Shown here piece by piece: positions 46,591 to 58,835 of a stretch of 64,000 bases of DNA. The stretch is taken from NCBI GenBank assembly GCA_027943335.1, contig BSBK01009267.1:186001-250000 (forward strand), read 5' to 3'. A program made the translations under genes and the position numbers. The stretch comes from Chamaecyparis obtusa. Lineage: Eukaryota > Streptophyta > Pinopsida > Cupressales > Cupressaceae. The notes beneath the pieces were generated by a model that did no database searches, was not told the DNA's origin, and saw nothing but the letters and a program-made list of their open reading frames with translations. Every line of letters starts with the position of its first letter. The stretch's first letter is position 1.

Positions 46591-46654
46591 GCTATTTTAA
46601 GTTGATGCTTAGGACTTTTCTTAACGAAACATGTAAGCATGATATGGAAATACC

Positions 46655-47048
46655 TAATTAGACCTAATTTGATAAAGAAGACCTAATTAGACATAATAAG
46701 ACTAATAAGACCTAGATAAGACTAATTAGACCTTATAAGACTAATTAATGTACCTAAGACATGTGAGTAATATGACCAATATGTGTAATAGGAACTAATA
46801 TTTAATGGTAATAGTACCTAATTAGGGGCCTATTTATGAACTTAATAGGACCCCTTAGACCAAATTAGTCCTAATAAGCCATAATTATCTATCTAATATA
46901 AGTAATAGGACCCCTTCTAGGTGTAATTAGATCTAATTAGACTAATTAAAACCTAATATGCTCGTACCATGACCCCTTAAGACCTAATTAGACCCAATAT
47001 GCTTAATATGATCTCTTAAGACTAAATTAGACCAATTAGGACCTAATT
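46655..47048. repeat. degenerate TAATTAGACC satellite, left block
   Basis: Short units around ACCTAATTAGACC and ATAAGACTAATTAGACC recur irregularly. This is the same repeat as the block at 48236-49033; the two are separated by a TIR element. Confidence 0.85.
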
Positions 47049-48235
47049 GGGTAGAAGCAAAAAGTTGGGTGCCAATTCCACAGAAGTCCACGGTTTGAAA
47101 ATTTGCGCCGCTTGAAACGGGCACCCGTTTTTTAAAAACGGGTGCCTGTTTTAGGCTCGGACATCCGATCCAAAATTCAAAAAATGGGTACCTATTTTTC
47201 CAGAAACGGGCACCCATTTTTTGAAAAATGGGTACCCGTTTCTAAAAAAAAATTTAAATTTTTTTTAAATTTAAAATGTTTTTTTAAACACATTTTTTTA
47301 AATTTATGAAATGGGTGCCCGTTTTTTGAATTTATATAATGGGTGCCTGTTTCTTAAAATATGCACGTGGGAGTTTTCACTCTGCCTCAATTTTTGGTTT
47401 GGGATAGGTTTGGTGAGACCAAGCCTATGTCTTAGCCTCCAAAATTTTGGCTAAGGCATTGGAATAAAAATTTTAAGGCTTACCGTAATTTTTTGAAGCC
47501 CTTCTGGATCCATATTTTTGACAAAACAAAAACCCATTAAAGATCTCACTGTCACGATTCTAAAAATATAAATTTCATAACAATATGGTTATTTTTACTA
47601 TTTTTACATTATTTATTAGTTGATAGTGGTACATAAACGTAAAATAATGAGACTCACTAAAACTTTAATAACTTTTTAACTTTTAAGTATTTTTAAAAAT
47701 AAATTATATGTCATCAATCTAGATTCAATTCTTTTGAATTTTTTAAAAAAAAATTTGAAAAAAAGAAAAATTATATTAAATTATGGTGGCCGTACACGAG
47801 AGGTTTGAAAAATAAGCTTTATTGTTAATTAAAAATTAATAAAAAAATAATTTACAAAACAAAAAAATAAGAAAAAATATTCTCATCAATATTCTATGTC
47901 TTAGGTATCTTCCCTAAAAAGGATTTAAAAAATTCATTTATTTGTGTCAAAATATGGTGGCCGTACATGGATGTGGTATGGTCCTGAAACAGGCATTTTG
48001 AAAAAGTGGTTTTCAAATATGCCTATCAAAATATAATTTATGCCATGTGGGTATTAAAATAAATTATATATTTGAAAAGTAGACTCCAAGTACTACAATT
48101 TCTAGTAGTGAATTTTTTCGAGATTCAATGTCTAAGTGCCTCAAATTTTGAGATCAATTCAGATAAATTTTGAAAAATAGGAAAAACACTTCCACTTTTT
48201 GCAAAAAATTGGCACCCAACTTCTTGTAGCCACCC
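47049..48235. mobile_element. palindrome-rich TIR element inserted in the satellite
   Basis: The ends are inverted over 29 bases with about five mismatches; both contain AAGTTGGGTGCCAATT. Outer ends read GGGTAG and GGGTGG. The flanks are satellite with a possible AATT duplication, though the repetitive target makes its length ambiguous. The left third has several palindromes built on AACGGGCACCCGTT. The interior has no transposase frame. Confidence 0.75.
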
Positions 48236-49033
48236 AATTAGACCTAATTAGACGCAATTAGGACCTAATTATAGGAAGTTTTCTAGGTTTATTAAGACCT
48301 ATGATAGGTAATATGACCCCTTAAAACCTATTAGGACCTAATTAGACCCAATTAGAAAGATTAGGACTTAATTAGACCTATAAGACCTATTAGGACCTAT
48401 GATAGGTTATATGACCCCTTAAGACCCCATTAGACACACTATGAGTAGCATGGCCCCTTAAGACCTATTAGCACCTAATTAGGCCTATTAAGACCTAATT
48501 AGACCCAATTATACCTATAAGGACTTAATTAGACCCAATTATACCTATTAGGACCTATGATAGGATATATGACCCCTTAAGACCCCATTAGACCCATTAT
48601 TAGTAATATGACCCCTTAAGACCTATTAGCACCTTATTAGACCCAATTAGCCCTATAAAGACCTAATTAGACCCAATTAGACCTATTAGGACCTAATTAT
48701 ACCCAATTAAACCTATTATGACATAATTAGGTGTATTAGGACCTATGATAGGTTATATTACCCCTTAAGACACCATTAGACCCACTATGAGTAATATGAC
48801 CCCTTAAGACCTATTAGGACATCATTAGACCAAATTTGACCTATTAGGACCTAATTATAATCAATTAAACCTATTATGACCTAATTAGATCAATTATGAC
48901 AAATGATAGGTTAAATGACTACTTAAGACCCAATTAGACCCACTATGAGTAATATGACCCATTAAGACCTATTAGTGCCTAATTAAACCCAATTAGACAT
49001 ATTAGGACATAATTATACCTAATTAAACCTATT
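48236..49033. repeat. degenerate TAATTAGACC satellite, right block with higher-order period
   Basis: The unit GACCTAATTAGACCCAATTA recurs with variants. A longer marker, ACCCCTTAAGACCC followed by ATTAGACCCA, recurs near 48414, 48572, 48761 and 48920, giving spacings of roughly 158 to 189 bases and so a higher-order organisation. Confidence 0.85.
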
Positions 49034-49304
49034 TGATAACCTACAACTAATTGAATATCTTGAAGGAAAGTTTAACAATGGAATGGATAATTGAAAGATA
49101 ATGATTGATGATCACCAAGCTAGTAAAGTGTATGTAAGCCCATTAATCAGTTAATGTATTATCATTGATGTCAACTAGTTTTGAATGTACTTATCATGAT
49201 GGTTATAAACATCTAAGGAAGCAAAATGGTAAAAGAATGAGATATCTACATGAAGATGAGATGGATAACAAAAATATGGATATGGTATACATTGGGTAAC
49301 TTAT

Positions 49305-50198
49305 TGATGCAGATCAAGGTGTAGAGGATCCAATTAAGGATAGTCCAACCTTGCAGCTTCAAAAAAACACATCACAATAACACAACACAACAATTGTTTA
49401 ACTCATATTTTCATTAACATGCCCAACTGTAAGGCTTTTTGGGTTAGGGCCAATTACAATCAAGAAGTAATTCTACAAGATCAAAAAGATCTAATACAAC
49501 TCTAGCTAGTCCAGTTCTAACCCTAAGGCAAATTTGAACTTGAGCTCGCAAACCTTCAAGAAATCTCCTTGTCTCTGCATATGCAAACGTTGGCTCTGCT
49601 AATACAAACTATCAGATAACAATCTGGTTTGCAAGATCTCAGAAGATCTTTTCCACAACTTCACTTATTTGGTTCTCCCAAATCTACTTTCATGATCTCT
49701 CTAAGTCATTCTTCAACAACTACCCCACACACTTCTTAAATACTAATCATCAGCCACAAGTCGGCTGGATGTAAAAATTAACTCCTACAAGAAAATATTA
49801 AATGCAATACAAGTCAGCTCACAAATAGCCTTACAAACATTTAATTTAACATGTTTGTCTTAGAATCCACATAGGAGAATCCAACAAAAGGTACCAACAA
49901 TAAATGCACCAAGTCGACAGAGAAAATCTTCAAGAATTCCAATCTGTAAGACCATCTATCGAGTGCCAGAGAAACAACTGAGCTCCAGTGAAATGACTGA
50001 CCAAGCCACGCAACACTGAGAAACATAGGCATTACCAAGCACCAGTTCCACCATGCACCAGAAGCTTCACCGAGTTCCTTCAGTGACTGAGCTTCCTTTA
50101 ATAACTGAGACCATCAGTTAAGGATGCAACCAAGTAACACCAGACAAATAAAAAATCACCATGAAGATTCACTGAGGACCAAGAATGCCCCTACATTA
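49305..50198 (-). repeat. gypsy array LTR 1
   Basis: It starts TGATGCAGATCAAGG directly after CTTAT. Its inner end is degraded (CTACATTA where another copy has CTGCATCA). Confidence 0.8.
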
Positions 50199-51220
50199 GA
50201 CACCCCAGGTTTGAAAAGATGTTCATATGTGAGAAGAACATCTTCCAGGTTTCAGCACATAAATCCTGAACTGGTTCTTCACATACAAGTCCTCCATCTT
50301 CCTAGCTTCTATAGTCTTCCTACTCAGCTTCCTCTGTCTCTTCAAGTCTGTTCTTGTCAACACATAGGTCTATTCTTCACACTGATCATCCATACCATCA
50401 AGATCCACCAACTCAACTCGGATACCAATACTTAGGCTTCTCCTATCGAGCATTGTATCCATTAAAGGCATCAGGGAAAACTTCATGTCATCCTTCTCAA
50501 CAGTAAACACATTCTTCACACAATCATACATAGCTCTGCAATCATATTGCCAAGGTCTACCAGGCAATATATGACATTTATTCATCTTCACAATATCACA
50601 TAGCACAAGATCCTTATACTAGCCAATCTGAACATCAACAAAGCACTATTCTCTTACTTCCAAAGCATGATCATCTTGCAACCAGCCAATCCTATAAGGA
50701 TAAGGATACTTCATTCTATTCAAACCAAGTTTCTGAACCATGTCCTCAGGAACAAGGTTATCAGTACTACCACTGTCAACAATAACATCACAGAGTTTAC
50801 CTCCAGACTTGCACCGAGTCTTAAACAAGTTATTCCTCTCACAAGGTTCCTCCTTCGTACCGAGCAATGTTCACCGAACTAGCAAGTTCTCAGATTTAGG
50901 TTCATTGTGAATATTCTCATTCACCATAGCATTTTGTTGGTCACCAGACTTCTTCTGTGTACACTGAAAAGAATGATGTCCTTCTTCACCACAGTTATAG
51001 AAAGTACCCTTAAAGATAACTGTACCTATCTTCTTCTTTGGTTCCATAGGTTTCTGTTCATCTTCAGCATCAATTGGTTTATCCTTCACTGAGTGATCAA
51101 TCTTTTCCTTCCCTCGAGAGTTACTATGTTGTCTCCTCTTCAACTTATCTTCTACCTTTAGAGCATACTGATAAGAATCTTCAATAGAATCAATCTTTAG
51201 CATACCAAGCGCATCCTAAA
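50199..51220 (-). pseudogene. gypsy nucleocapsid and protease, internal unit 1
   Basis: The minus-strand frame 51203-50871 contains a basic linker and a zinc knuckle FYNCGEEGHHSFQC, whose first Cys is Phe. Next, 50867-50646 holds the protease core VIVDSGSTDNLV with an intact D-S-G, and 50606-50370 the C-terminal part (ILPGRPWQYDCRA). A TGA separates gag from protease. After the protease the frame ends; no reverse transcriptase follows. Confidence 0.8.
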
Positions 51221-51299
51221 TATTGAATCTCAAACCATTCACATACCGAGCTATGTTTTCCTTACCAAGTTCTCTATGTCTAGATCGAATAGTAAGTTT

Positions 51300-51305
51300 G
51301 TAGAA
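51300..51305. repeat. target duplication GTAGAA, left copy
   Basis: Repeated at 52294-52299. The uninterrupted sister unit near 55210 has this hexamer once, so it gives the empty site. Confidence 0.8.
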
Positions 51306-52293
51306 GGGTATGTGTCAGATCATGGTATGCCAAAAAGTGGCGATGTGAAAAAGAAGTCCTAATTGATAGACTCTTTGAAAAACAACTATAACTTTCACAC
51401 AATATAACATTTTTGAAATATGAAATATACATCACATTCTATGCTTCACCTAGTATAATAATAATAAACAATTGTTTTAATTCGATAAAGTTTAGACTAA
51501 GTTAAGGTGGTCAGACATGATAATTTTTATACTTAGAAAAATTTGTAGTAGAAAAATCATAATTAATTATTTACTTTGAAAAAAAATACAAAAAAAATAC
51601 ACCACATCTGGACATGAGTCTACTACTTTTATCTAGAATATATTATGAAAAAATATTTTCATTTTATTTTATTTAATGTGGTCAAACATACACCTACTTG
51701 TTATCTTTCTAGTCCCAATTGATAGACTTATTGAAAAATAGCTATAACTTTCAAACTATATAAAATTTTTGAAATCGAAAACATGTGTCACATTCTATTC
51801 TTTTCCTACTACAAGAAAAATTAAAAAACAAATCATTTTGATAAAGTTTAGACTAAGTTAACATGGTCAGACATGAGATTTTTTTTATTCTAGAAAAGTT
51901 GTAGAATAAAAATCATAATTAATTATTTAATTAAAAAAAATTACAAAAAAATATGTGTCACATCTAGACATGATTCTACTACTTGTATATATAATCTTGT
52001 AATTTTTTTTTTATCATTTGATTATGTTTAAGGTGGTCAGACATACACCTACTTAATTTTTTCCTAAAATTTTCGTACTACTACATTGAAATTTGAAATT
52101 TTCAACATATTTTCAAAAAATTCCTAGTATCTTAGAAACCAAATTCAATTTTCTACAGATACTCTTCTTACATATTTTTGATATAATATTTATAACTTGT
52201 TCAAATTTTTATGTCAACTTGCCTAAACCTGATTTTCTGAATTTTCATTGCCACTTAAAGGCCTAGTTTGGCATACCATGATCACGCACATAC
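51306..52293. mobile_element. TIR element, copy 2 (GGGTATGTG ends)
   Basis: A 988-base insertion in gag of internal unit 1. Both ends read inward contain GATCATGGTATGCCAAA after GTATGTG. A related copy lies inverted at 41038-42020. GTAGAA flanks it on both sides, and the sister gag at 54108-56107 shows the unoccupied site. The interior holds a repeated module (GACATACACCTACTT at two places about 350 bases apart) and no transposase, so it is a non-autonomous DNA transposon of unassigned superfamily. Confidence 0.85.
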
Positions 52294-52299
52294 GTAGAA

Positions 52300-52950
52300 C
52301 TCCTCGGTATAATCTTCAATAGACAAATCCTTCTACTTCAAATTATGTAACTTCTTAAACAAGTCAAGCTCATAGTCAGCAGGTATGAAATTAGCTTTCA
52401 ATTTTGTCACTATCAACCTCCACCGATTGATCTTCATTTCACCTTCATCTTCTCTATCTCTTTATAATTCTTTCCACCAAAGAGCAGCATGTCCTTTCAA
52501 CTTACTTTGTGCCAATCTCACCCAAAGAGGATCTTCAATTTCTTCCAGCTCAAAGAAATCTTCAAGTTCACCAATCCAATCAATCAAGTTCTCAGGTTTC
52601 AAGGTACCAGAGAAAGTAGAAACTTCCATTCGGTAACTATTACTTAACTAAGCTCTAGATCTATGTAACTAACCAGTTCTATCTTCACTAGATCTGTATC
52701 TCTGATCATCACCACTAGATCTAGCAGCTTCAAATTCTTTAGTAGCTTCTTCATAACCATCTTTAGTACCAACATTCTGAGGTATACCTGTAACAACTCT
52801 CATGATCTCAGTGACCATGTCATTCTTCATCAGTTCCATCTTAGATCTGAAATCTGATTTCACCTTCTCTGTAATCCTAGATTCCATAGTATCATAGAGA
52901 TCAAAAATTACTCTAGGGTCCAATCTTCTTGGAGGCATCCTTAAATATAA
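52300..52950 (-). pseudogene. gypsy gag N-terminal half, internal unit 1
   Basis: From MPPRRLDPRVIFDLYDTMES (52938) through NLIDWIGELEDFFELEEIED and KLKGHAALWWKELQ to the TIR insertion, this is a retrotransposon gag. It has a few stops. It continues at 51299 on the other side of the TIR element. Confidence 0.8.
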
Positions 52951-53173
52951 AAGAAACCCTCTCCAAGAAACCCTACACTGACCACCTTATGACAATCCCC
53001 AAGTTGTATGCAAGTCAAATCGCAACCTGCTACCTTGCACAAACAACTAGGGAAAGATTCTACAAGTTCAGTGCCACATATATGTATCTTAGATCATACG
53101 ATCTCTTCACCAACAAGATCAACTTCTCAAGATCAGCCCTTGCAAGATCAATCTTTGCTCCACATCAGATCAA

Positions 53174-53189
53174 CTCAACTCGGATACCA
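53174..53189 (-). other. primer-binding site, internal unit 1
   Basis: Minus strand TGGTATCCGAGTTGAG, one change from the initiator-Met type site in unit 2, two bases from LTR 2. Confidence 0.7.
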
Positions 53190-53191
53190 CC

Positions 53192-54107
53192 TGACACAGA
53201 TCAAGGTACAGAGGATCCAATTAAGGATAGTCCAACCTTGCAGCTTTAGAGAAACACAGTGGAATAACACAACACAACAATTGTTTAACTCATATTTTCA
53301 TTAACATGCCCGATTGTAAGGCCTTCCAGGTTAGGGCCAATTACAATCAAGAAGTAATTCTACAAGATCAACCAAATCCAATACAACTCTAACTAGTCCA
53401 GTTCTGAAAACTATAAGCAACTGATGGAAACCCTAAGCTAGATCTAAACTTGAGCTCGCAAGGATTCAAGAAATCTCCTTGTCTCCACATATGCAACCAC
53501 TGGCTCTGCTAATACAAACTATTAGATAACAATCTGATCTTCAAGATCTCACAAGATCTTTTCCACAACTTCACTTATCTAGTTCTCTCAAATCTTCTTT
53601 CATGATCTCTGTAAGTCATTCTTCAACAACTACCCCACACAACCCTTAAATACTAATCATCAGCCACAAGTCAGTTGGATGAAATAATTACCTCCTACAA
53701 GAAAATATTAAATGCAATAAAAGTCAGCTCAAAAATAGCCTTACAAACATTTAATTCAACATGTTGGCCTCCAGATCCACATAGGAGAATCCAACAAAAG
53801 ATACAAACAATAAATGCACCAAGTCGGCCAAGAAAATCTTCAAGAACTCCAGTCGGTAAGACCATCTACCGAGTGCCAGAGAAAAACTGAGCACCAATGA
53901 AATGACCGACCAAGCCAAGAAACACCAAGAAAAATAGGCATTACTGAGCACCAGTTCCACCGAGCACCAGAAGCTTCACCAAATTCCTTCAGTGACCGAG
54001 CTTCCTTCAATAACTGAGACCATAAGTTAAGGTTGCAACCAAGTAACACCATCCAAATAACAAACCACCATGTTGATTCACCGAGGACTAAGAATTCCCC
54101 TGCATCA
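53192..54107 (-). repeat. gypsy array LTR 2 (shared, central)
   Basis: It starts TGACACAGATCAAGG and ends TGCATCA. It serves as 5' LTR of unit 1 and 3' LTR of unit 2. Confidence 0.8.
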
Positions 54108-55022
54108 GACACCCCAAGTTTTAAAAAATGTTCATATGTGAGAAGAATATCTTCCAGGATTGAGTACATAAATCTTGAACTGGTTCTTCACATACAAGTC
54201 CTCGAACTTCCCAGCTTGCATACTCTTCCTCGTCAGCTTCCTTTGTCTCTTCAAGTATTTTCTCATCAACACATAGGTTTGTTCTTCACACTGATCATCC
54301 ATACTTTTAGGATCCACCAACTCAACTCAGCTACCAATACTCAGGCTTCTCCTACCAAGCATTGTATCCATCAAAGGCATTAGGGAAAACTTCCTGTCAT
54401 CCTTCTCAACAGTAAACACATTCTTCACACAATCATACATAGCTCTACAATCATATTGCCAAGGTCTATCGAGCAATATATGACAACTATTCATCTTCAC
54501 AATATCACATAACACAAGATCCTTATACTAGCCAATCTGAACATCAACAAAGCACTGTTCTCTTATTTCCAGAGCATGATCATCTTGAAACTAGCCAATC
54601 CTATAAGGATAAGGATGCTTCATTCTATTCAAACCAAGTTTTTGAACCATGTCCTGAGCAACAAGGTTATTAGTACTACCACTGTCAACAATAACATCAT
54701 AGAGTTTACCTCCAAACTTGCACCAAGTCCTGAACAAGTTATTCCTCTAACAAGGTTCCTCCTTCATATCGAGAAATGTTTGCCAAGCTAGCAAGTTCTA
54801 AGATTTAGGTTCATTCTGAATATTATCATTCACCACAATAGTTCATCGGTCACCAGACTTCTTCTATGTACACTCAAAAGAATGATGTCCTTCTTCACCA
54901 TAGTTATAGAAACTACCCTTAAAGATAACACTACCTATCTTCTTCTTTGGTTCCATAGGTTTCTGTTCATCTTCTACATCAGTCAGTTTATCCTTCACCG
55001 AAAGATGAATCTTTTCCTTCCC
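54108..55022 (-). pseudogene. gypsy nucleocapsid and protease, internal unit 2
   Basis: Parallel to unit 1: zinc knuckle FYNYGEEGHHSFEC (both N-terminal Cys lost), protease VIVDSGSTNNLV with D-S-G kept, and the QYDCRAMYDCVKNVF tail. Several stops are present. The downstream segment (54320-54132) has an Arg/Lys-rich stretch and no further pol domain. Confidence 0.75.
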
Positions 55023-55979
55023 TCAGGAGTTACTATGTTGTTTCCTCTTCAACTTATCTTCTTCCTTTAGAGCATAGTGATAAGCATCTTCAACACAATC
55101 GATCTTTAGCATACCAAGCTCATCTTGAATATTGAATCTCAAACCATTTACATACCGAGCTACCTTTTCCTTACCAAGTTCTCTATGTCCAAACCAAATA
55201 GTAAGTTTGTAGAACTCCTTGGTATAATCTTCAACAGATAGATCCTTCTGCTTCAGATTTTGCAACTTCTTAAAAAAGCCAAGCTCATAGTCAGTAGGTA
55301 TGAAATTAGCTTTCAATTTTGTCACCATCAACCTCCACTGATTGATCTTCATTTCACCTTCACCTTTTCTATCTCTTTGTAATTCTTTCCACCAAAGAGC
55401 AGCATGTCCTTTCAACTTAGTCTGTGCCAATCTCACTCGAAGAGGATCTTCAATTTCTTCCAGCTCAAAGAAATCTTCAAGTTCACCAATCCAATCAATC
55501 AAGTTCTTGGGTTTCAAGGTACAAGAGAAAGTAGAAACTTCCATTTGGTAACTATTACTTAACCGAGCTCTAGATCTATGTAATTGACCAATTTTGTCTT
55601 CACTAGACCTGTCTCTCCGATCATCACCACTAGATCTAGGAGCTTCAAATTCTTTAATAGCTTCTTCATAACCATCTTCAGTACCAACATTCCAAGGTAC
55701 ACCAGTAAAAAGTCTCATGATCTCAGCAACCATGTCATTCTTCATCAGTTCCATCTCAGATCTGAAATCTAATTTTTCCTTCTCTGCAATCCTAGATTCC
55801 ATAATATCACAAAGATCAACAATTACTCTAGGGTCCAATCTTCTCAAAGGAATCCTTAAAGATAAGAGAAACCCTCTACAAAAAAACCCTACTTTGACCA
55901 CCTTGTGAAAATATCCAAGTTGTATGCAAGTCAGGTCGTAGCCTACTACCTTGTACAAACAACTAGGGAAAGATCCCAC
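55023..55979 (-). pseudogene. gypsy gag, internal unit 2, mostly open
   Basis: A 318-codon open segment with RRLDPRVIVDLCDIMESR, DWIGELEDFFELEEIEDP, KGHAALWWKELQRDR, KINQWRLMVTKLKANFIP and LSVEDYTKEFYKLTI, ending at a stop after KRKQHSNS. It is the retrotransposon gag capsid. The original start is probably MPPRRLDP-like as in unit 1; here that Met is changed (IPLRRLDP), so the upstream Met is likely fortuitous. It provides the uninterrupted version of the TIR target site. Confidence 0.82.
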
Positions 55980-56089
55980 AAGTTTAGTGCCACAGATCTG
56001 TAGCTTAGATCATATGATCTCTTCACCAACAAGATCAAATTTGCAAGATCAGCCCTCACAAGATCAATCTTCACTCCACAACAGATCAA

Positions 56090-56105
56090 CTCAGCTCTGA
56101 TACCA
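56090..56105 (-). other. primer-binding site, internal unit 2
   Basis: Minus strand TGGTATCAGAGCTGAG begins two bases from LTR 3. The first 12 bases match the initiator-Met tRNA site used by many plant retrotransposons. Confidence 0.8.
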
Positions 56106-56107
56106 CC

Positions 56108-57080
56108 TGACATAGATCTTGGTGCAGAGGATCCAATTAAGGATAGTCCAACCTTGTAGCTTCAGAACAATACAATAGAATAACACAACACAACAATTTT
56201 TTAACTTAGATTTTCATTAACATGCCCAGTTGTAAGGCCTTTCAGGTTAGGGCCAATTACAATTAAGAAGTAATTCTGCAAGATCAACAAGATCCAATAT
56301 AACTCTAGCTAGTCTAGTTCTGAAAACTATCACAATTGATGGAAACCCTAAGGTAGATTTGAACTTGAGTTTGAAAGCCTTCAAGTAATCTCCTTGTCTC
56401 CATCTATGCAACCACTAGCTCTGTTAATACAAACTATTAGATAACAATCTGATCTGCAAGATCTCACAGGATCTTTTCCACAACTTCACTTATTTAGTTC
56501 TCTCAAATCTACTTTCATGATCTCTCTAAGTCATTCTTCAACAACTACCCCACACATCCCTTAAATACTAATCATCAACCACAAGTCGGCTGGATGAAAC
56601 AATTAACTCCTATAAGAAAATATTAAATGCAATACAAGTCGGCTCACAAATAGCCTTACAAACATTTAATTCAACATGTTAGCCTCCAAATCCACATAGG
56701 AGAATCCAACAAAAGATAACAACAATAAATGCACCAAGTCAGCCAAACAAATCTTCAAGAACTCCAGTTGGTAAGACCATCTACCGAGTGCTAGAGAAAC
56801 AACTAAGCACTAGTGAAATGACCGACCAAGCCAAGCAAAACTGAGAAACATAGGCATTACTGAGCACCAGTGAAATGACTGACCAAGACAAGCAACACAA
56901 AGCAACACAAGCATTACCGAGCACCAGTTCCACTAAGCACCATAAGCTTCACAGAGTTCCTTTAGCGACCAAGCTTCCTTTAATAATCAAGACCATCATT
57001 TAAGATTGCAACTCAGTAACACCGGCCAAATAAATAACCACCATGCAGATTCATTGAGGACCAAGAATGCCTGTGCATCA
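56108..57080 (-). repeat. gypsy array LTR 3
   Basis: It starts TGACATAGATC and ends TGTGCATCA, followed by CTTAT. It holds a small internal duplication of a CCGACCAAGCCAAGCAA-type segment (about 56820-56910) absent from LTR 1 and 2. Confidence 0.8.
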
Positions 57081-57287
57081 CTTATTGACGAGGCTATGAC
57101 ATTATGTTGATGACTTGATTGTATTACATGATTCTATTATGTATTGAAGATCAAGATTGAACAAGTTTATGTGGTCGGTAAATGAAGATTTCATTATACA
57201 CTGAGGAAGTGTAGTGTATTCCGGATATAGTATTAAATGAGCTAGTTATCACTGATGCATTTTGATATTGACCTAATTAAACCTATT

Positions 57288-58770
57288 TGATAGCCTCAAA
57301 TGATTGAATATCTTGAAGGAAAGTTTGACAATGGAATGGATAATTGAAAGACAGTTATTGATGATCATTGAGCTACTAAAGTGTATGTAAGATAATTAAT
57401 CAATTAATGTATTGTCATTGATGTCAACTAATTTTGATTGTACTTATCATGATGGTTAATATAAACATCTAAGGAAGGAAAATGGTAAAGGAATGAGATA
57501 TCTAAATGAAGATGAGATGGATAAGAAAGATATGGATATGGTATACATTGGGTAACTTATTGATGAGTCTATGGCATTATGTTGATGAATTGATTGTATT
57601 ACATGATTCTATTATGTATTGAAGATCAGGACTAGACAAATTTATGTGGTTGGTAAATGAAGATTTCATTATACACCAAGAAAGTGTAGTGTATATAGAA
57701 TACAGTATTAACTGAGCTAGTTATTGCTAATGCATTCTAGTATTGATCGAGTGAAATAAATAAATGGAGTTTATAACAGATGACTAAATGATGATTTGGA
57801 CAATTTTTTATGATTTCAAGGTAGAAGATAATATTTTTTATGATGATAAAATGGCTAACAAAATTCAAGGAAGATCGGATGAAGGAGAATGAAACGTGTT
57901 ATTGACACAAGTGCTAAGGAAGGTTAAAGCAACAAAATGGATGGTGAAGATTAAGAGGAAAAATTTATGGATGAAAAGAAAATGGTTTATGATGTCTATA
58001 TAAGGAGACATGAGATTCATTATTGAGTCTGGGATTATTGATGTTGCAGAAGAATTTGGGTGAAAATGATTGCTTTCATGCAACACTAATCAAACTAGTT
58101 AAATACAGAACCGAGCAAAATTATAGACAACACAAAGTGTCAGAGAAAGCATATACCAAGAAGAGCAGAGTTGGAGGAAACACTGATGTGGAATTTATTA
58201 TTGATCAGAGGTATTTTTGAGCTTACCATAGATGTATCATTTAAACCATTGCTACAAATAAATCTCTTAACCGAGTGGAACTTAACAATCTTTATATTTC
58301 AATATGACATTGAATGAATGTTGATTATTTTCTTGTTGACCCCATAGTGAATGTTTGGTAAAAGGAGAACTGTTAGTGATAAATCCTCTAAACAGATCAC
58401 ACCTCACAGTGTGGTTTGTAACCTTTAACATGGTTATCTCCTAACCAATCTCACTTCAGAAGAGTGAATTATTTTGGGCAATTGGTCCCAGGTAGTTTTT
58501 CCCCTAATAGGGTTTCCACATTAAAAATCTATGTGTTATATGTATATGGATGTGTTAAATTTTTGTTTTACTTTACACATTTATATAAATGGTTGGATCG
58601 GTAAACATAGTATTTAATATAATGGTAATTGGTAGATGAAGAGAAAGGCACAGGTGATATTTTACTGAGTTGATTATTTTATTTGAAAGTTTTTTTATAT
58701 ACATCTAGGAGTATTTGGGACTGTAGGATAACTAGACTTAATAGATTCACCCCCTCTCAGTTATCTAACA
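57288..58770 (+). repeat. 5' LTR of the right-hand copia element
   Basis: It runs from TGATAGCC to ...CAGTTATCTAACA with the TCACCCCCTCTCAG motif near its end, and is followed by a primer-binding site. Related LTR sequence occurs at 49034-57270 (partial) and 61431-64000. The exact left end is inferred from where satellite stops. Confidence 0.75.
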
Positions 58771-58772
58771 AT

Positions 58773-58784
58773 TGGTATCAAAGC
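58773..58784 (+). other. primer-binding site of the right-hand copia element
   Basis: TGGTATCAAAGC two bases after the LTR; one mismatch from the initiator-Met tRNA site. Confidence 0.8.
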
Positions 58785-58835
58785 ATAGAGTGCTTGGAAA
58801 GAAAAGTTTGAAGGAATTAAGCTAAATATCACAAG

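Larger units (their letters stand above)
49305..57080 (-). mobile_element. tandem gypsy array: LTR-internal-LTR-internal-LTR
   Basis: Three LTR copies (49305-50198, 53192-54107, 56108-57080) alternate with two gag-protease internal regions (50199-53191 and 54108-56107). Outer LTR ends are TGATGCA and TGCATCA. CTTAT flanks the whole array (49300-49304 and 57081-57085). The internal regions differ in length by about 990 bases because the first holds a TIR element. There is no reverse transcriptase or integrase, so the element is non-autonomous. Confidence 0.85.
49034..57270 (+). repeat. partial copia LTR, interrupted by the gypsy array
   Basis: 49034-49304 and 57086-57270 together match the first 460 or so bases of the LTR at 57288-58770. 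The gypsy array interrupts it at CTTAT. The partial LTR stops at ATATTGA and is followed by CCTAATTAAACCTATTT, the same satellite sequence that precedes it, before the full LTR begins. Confidence 0.75.
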
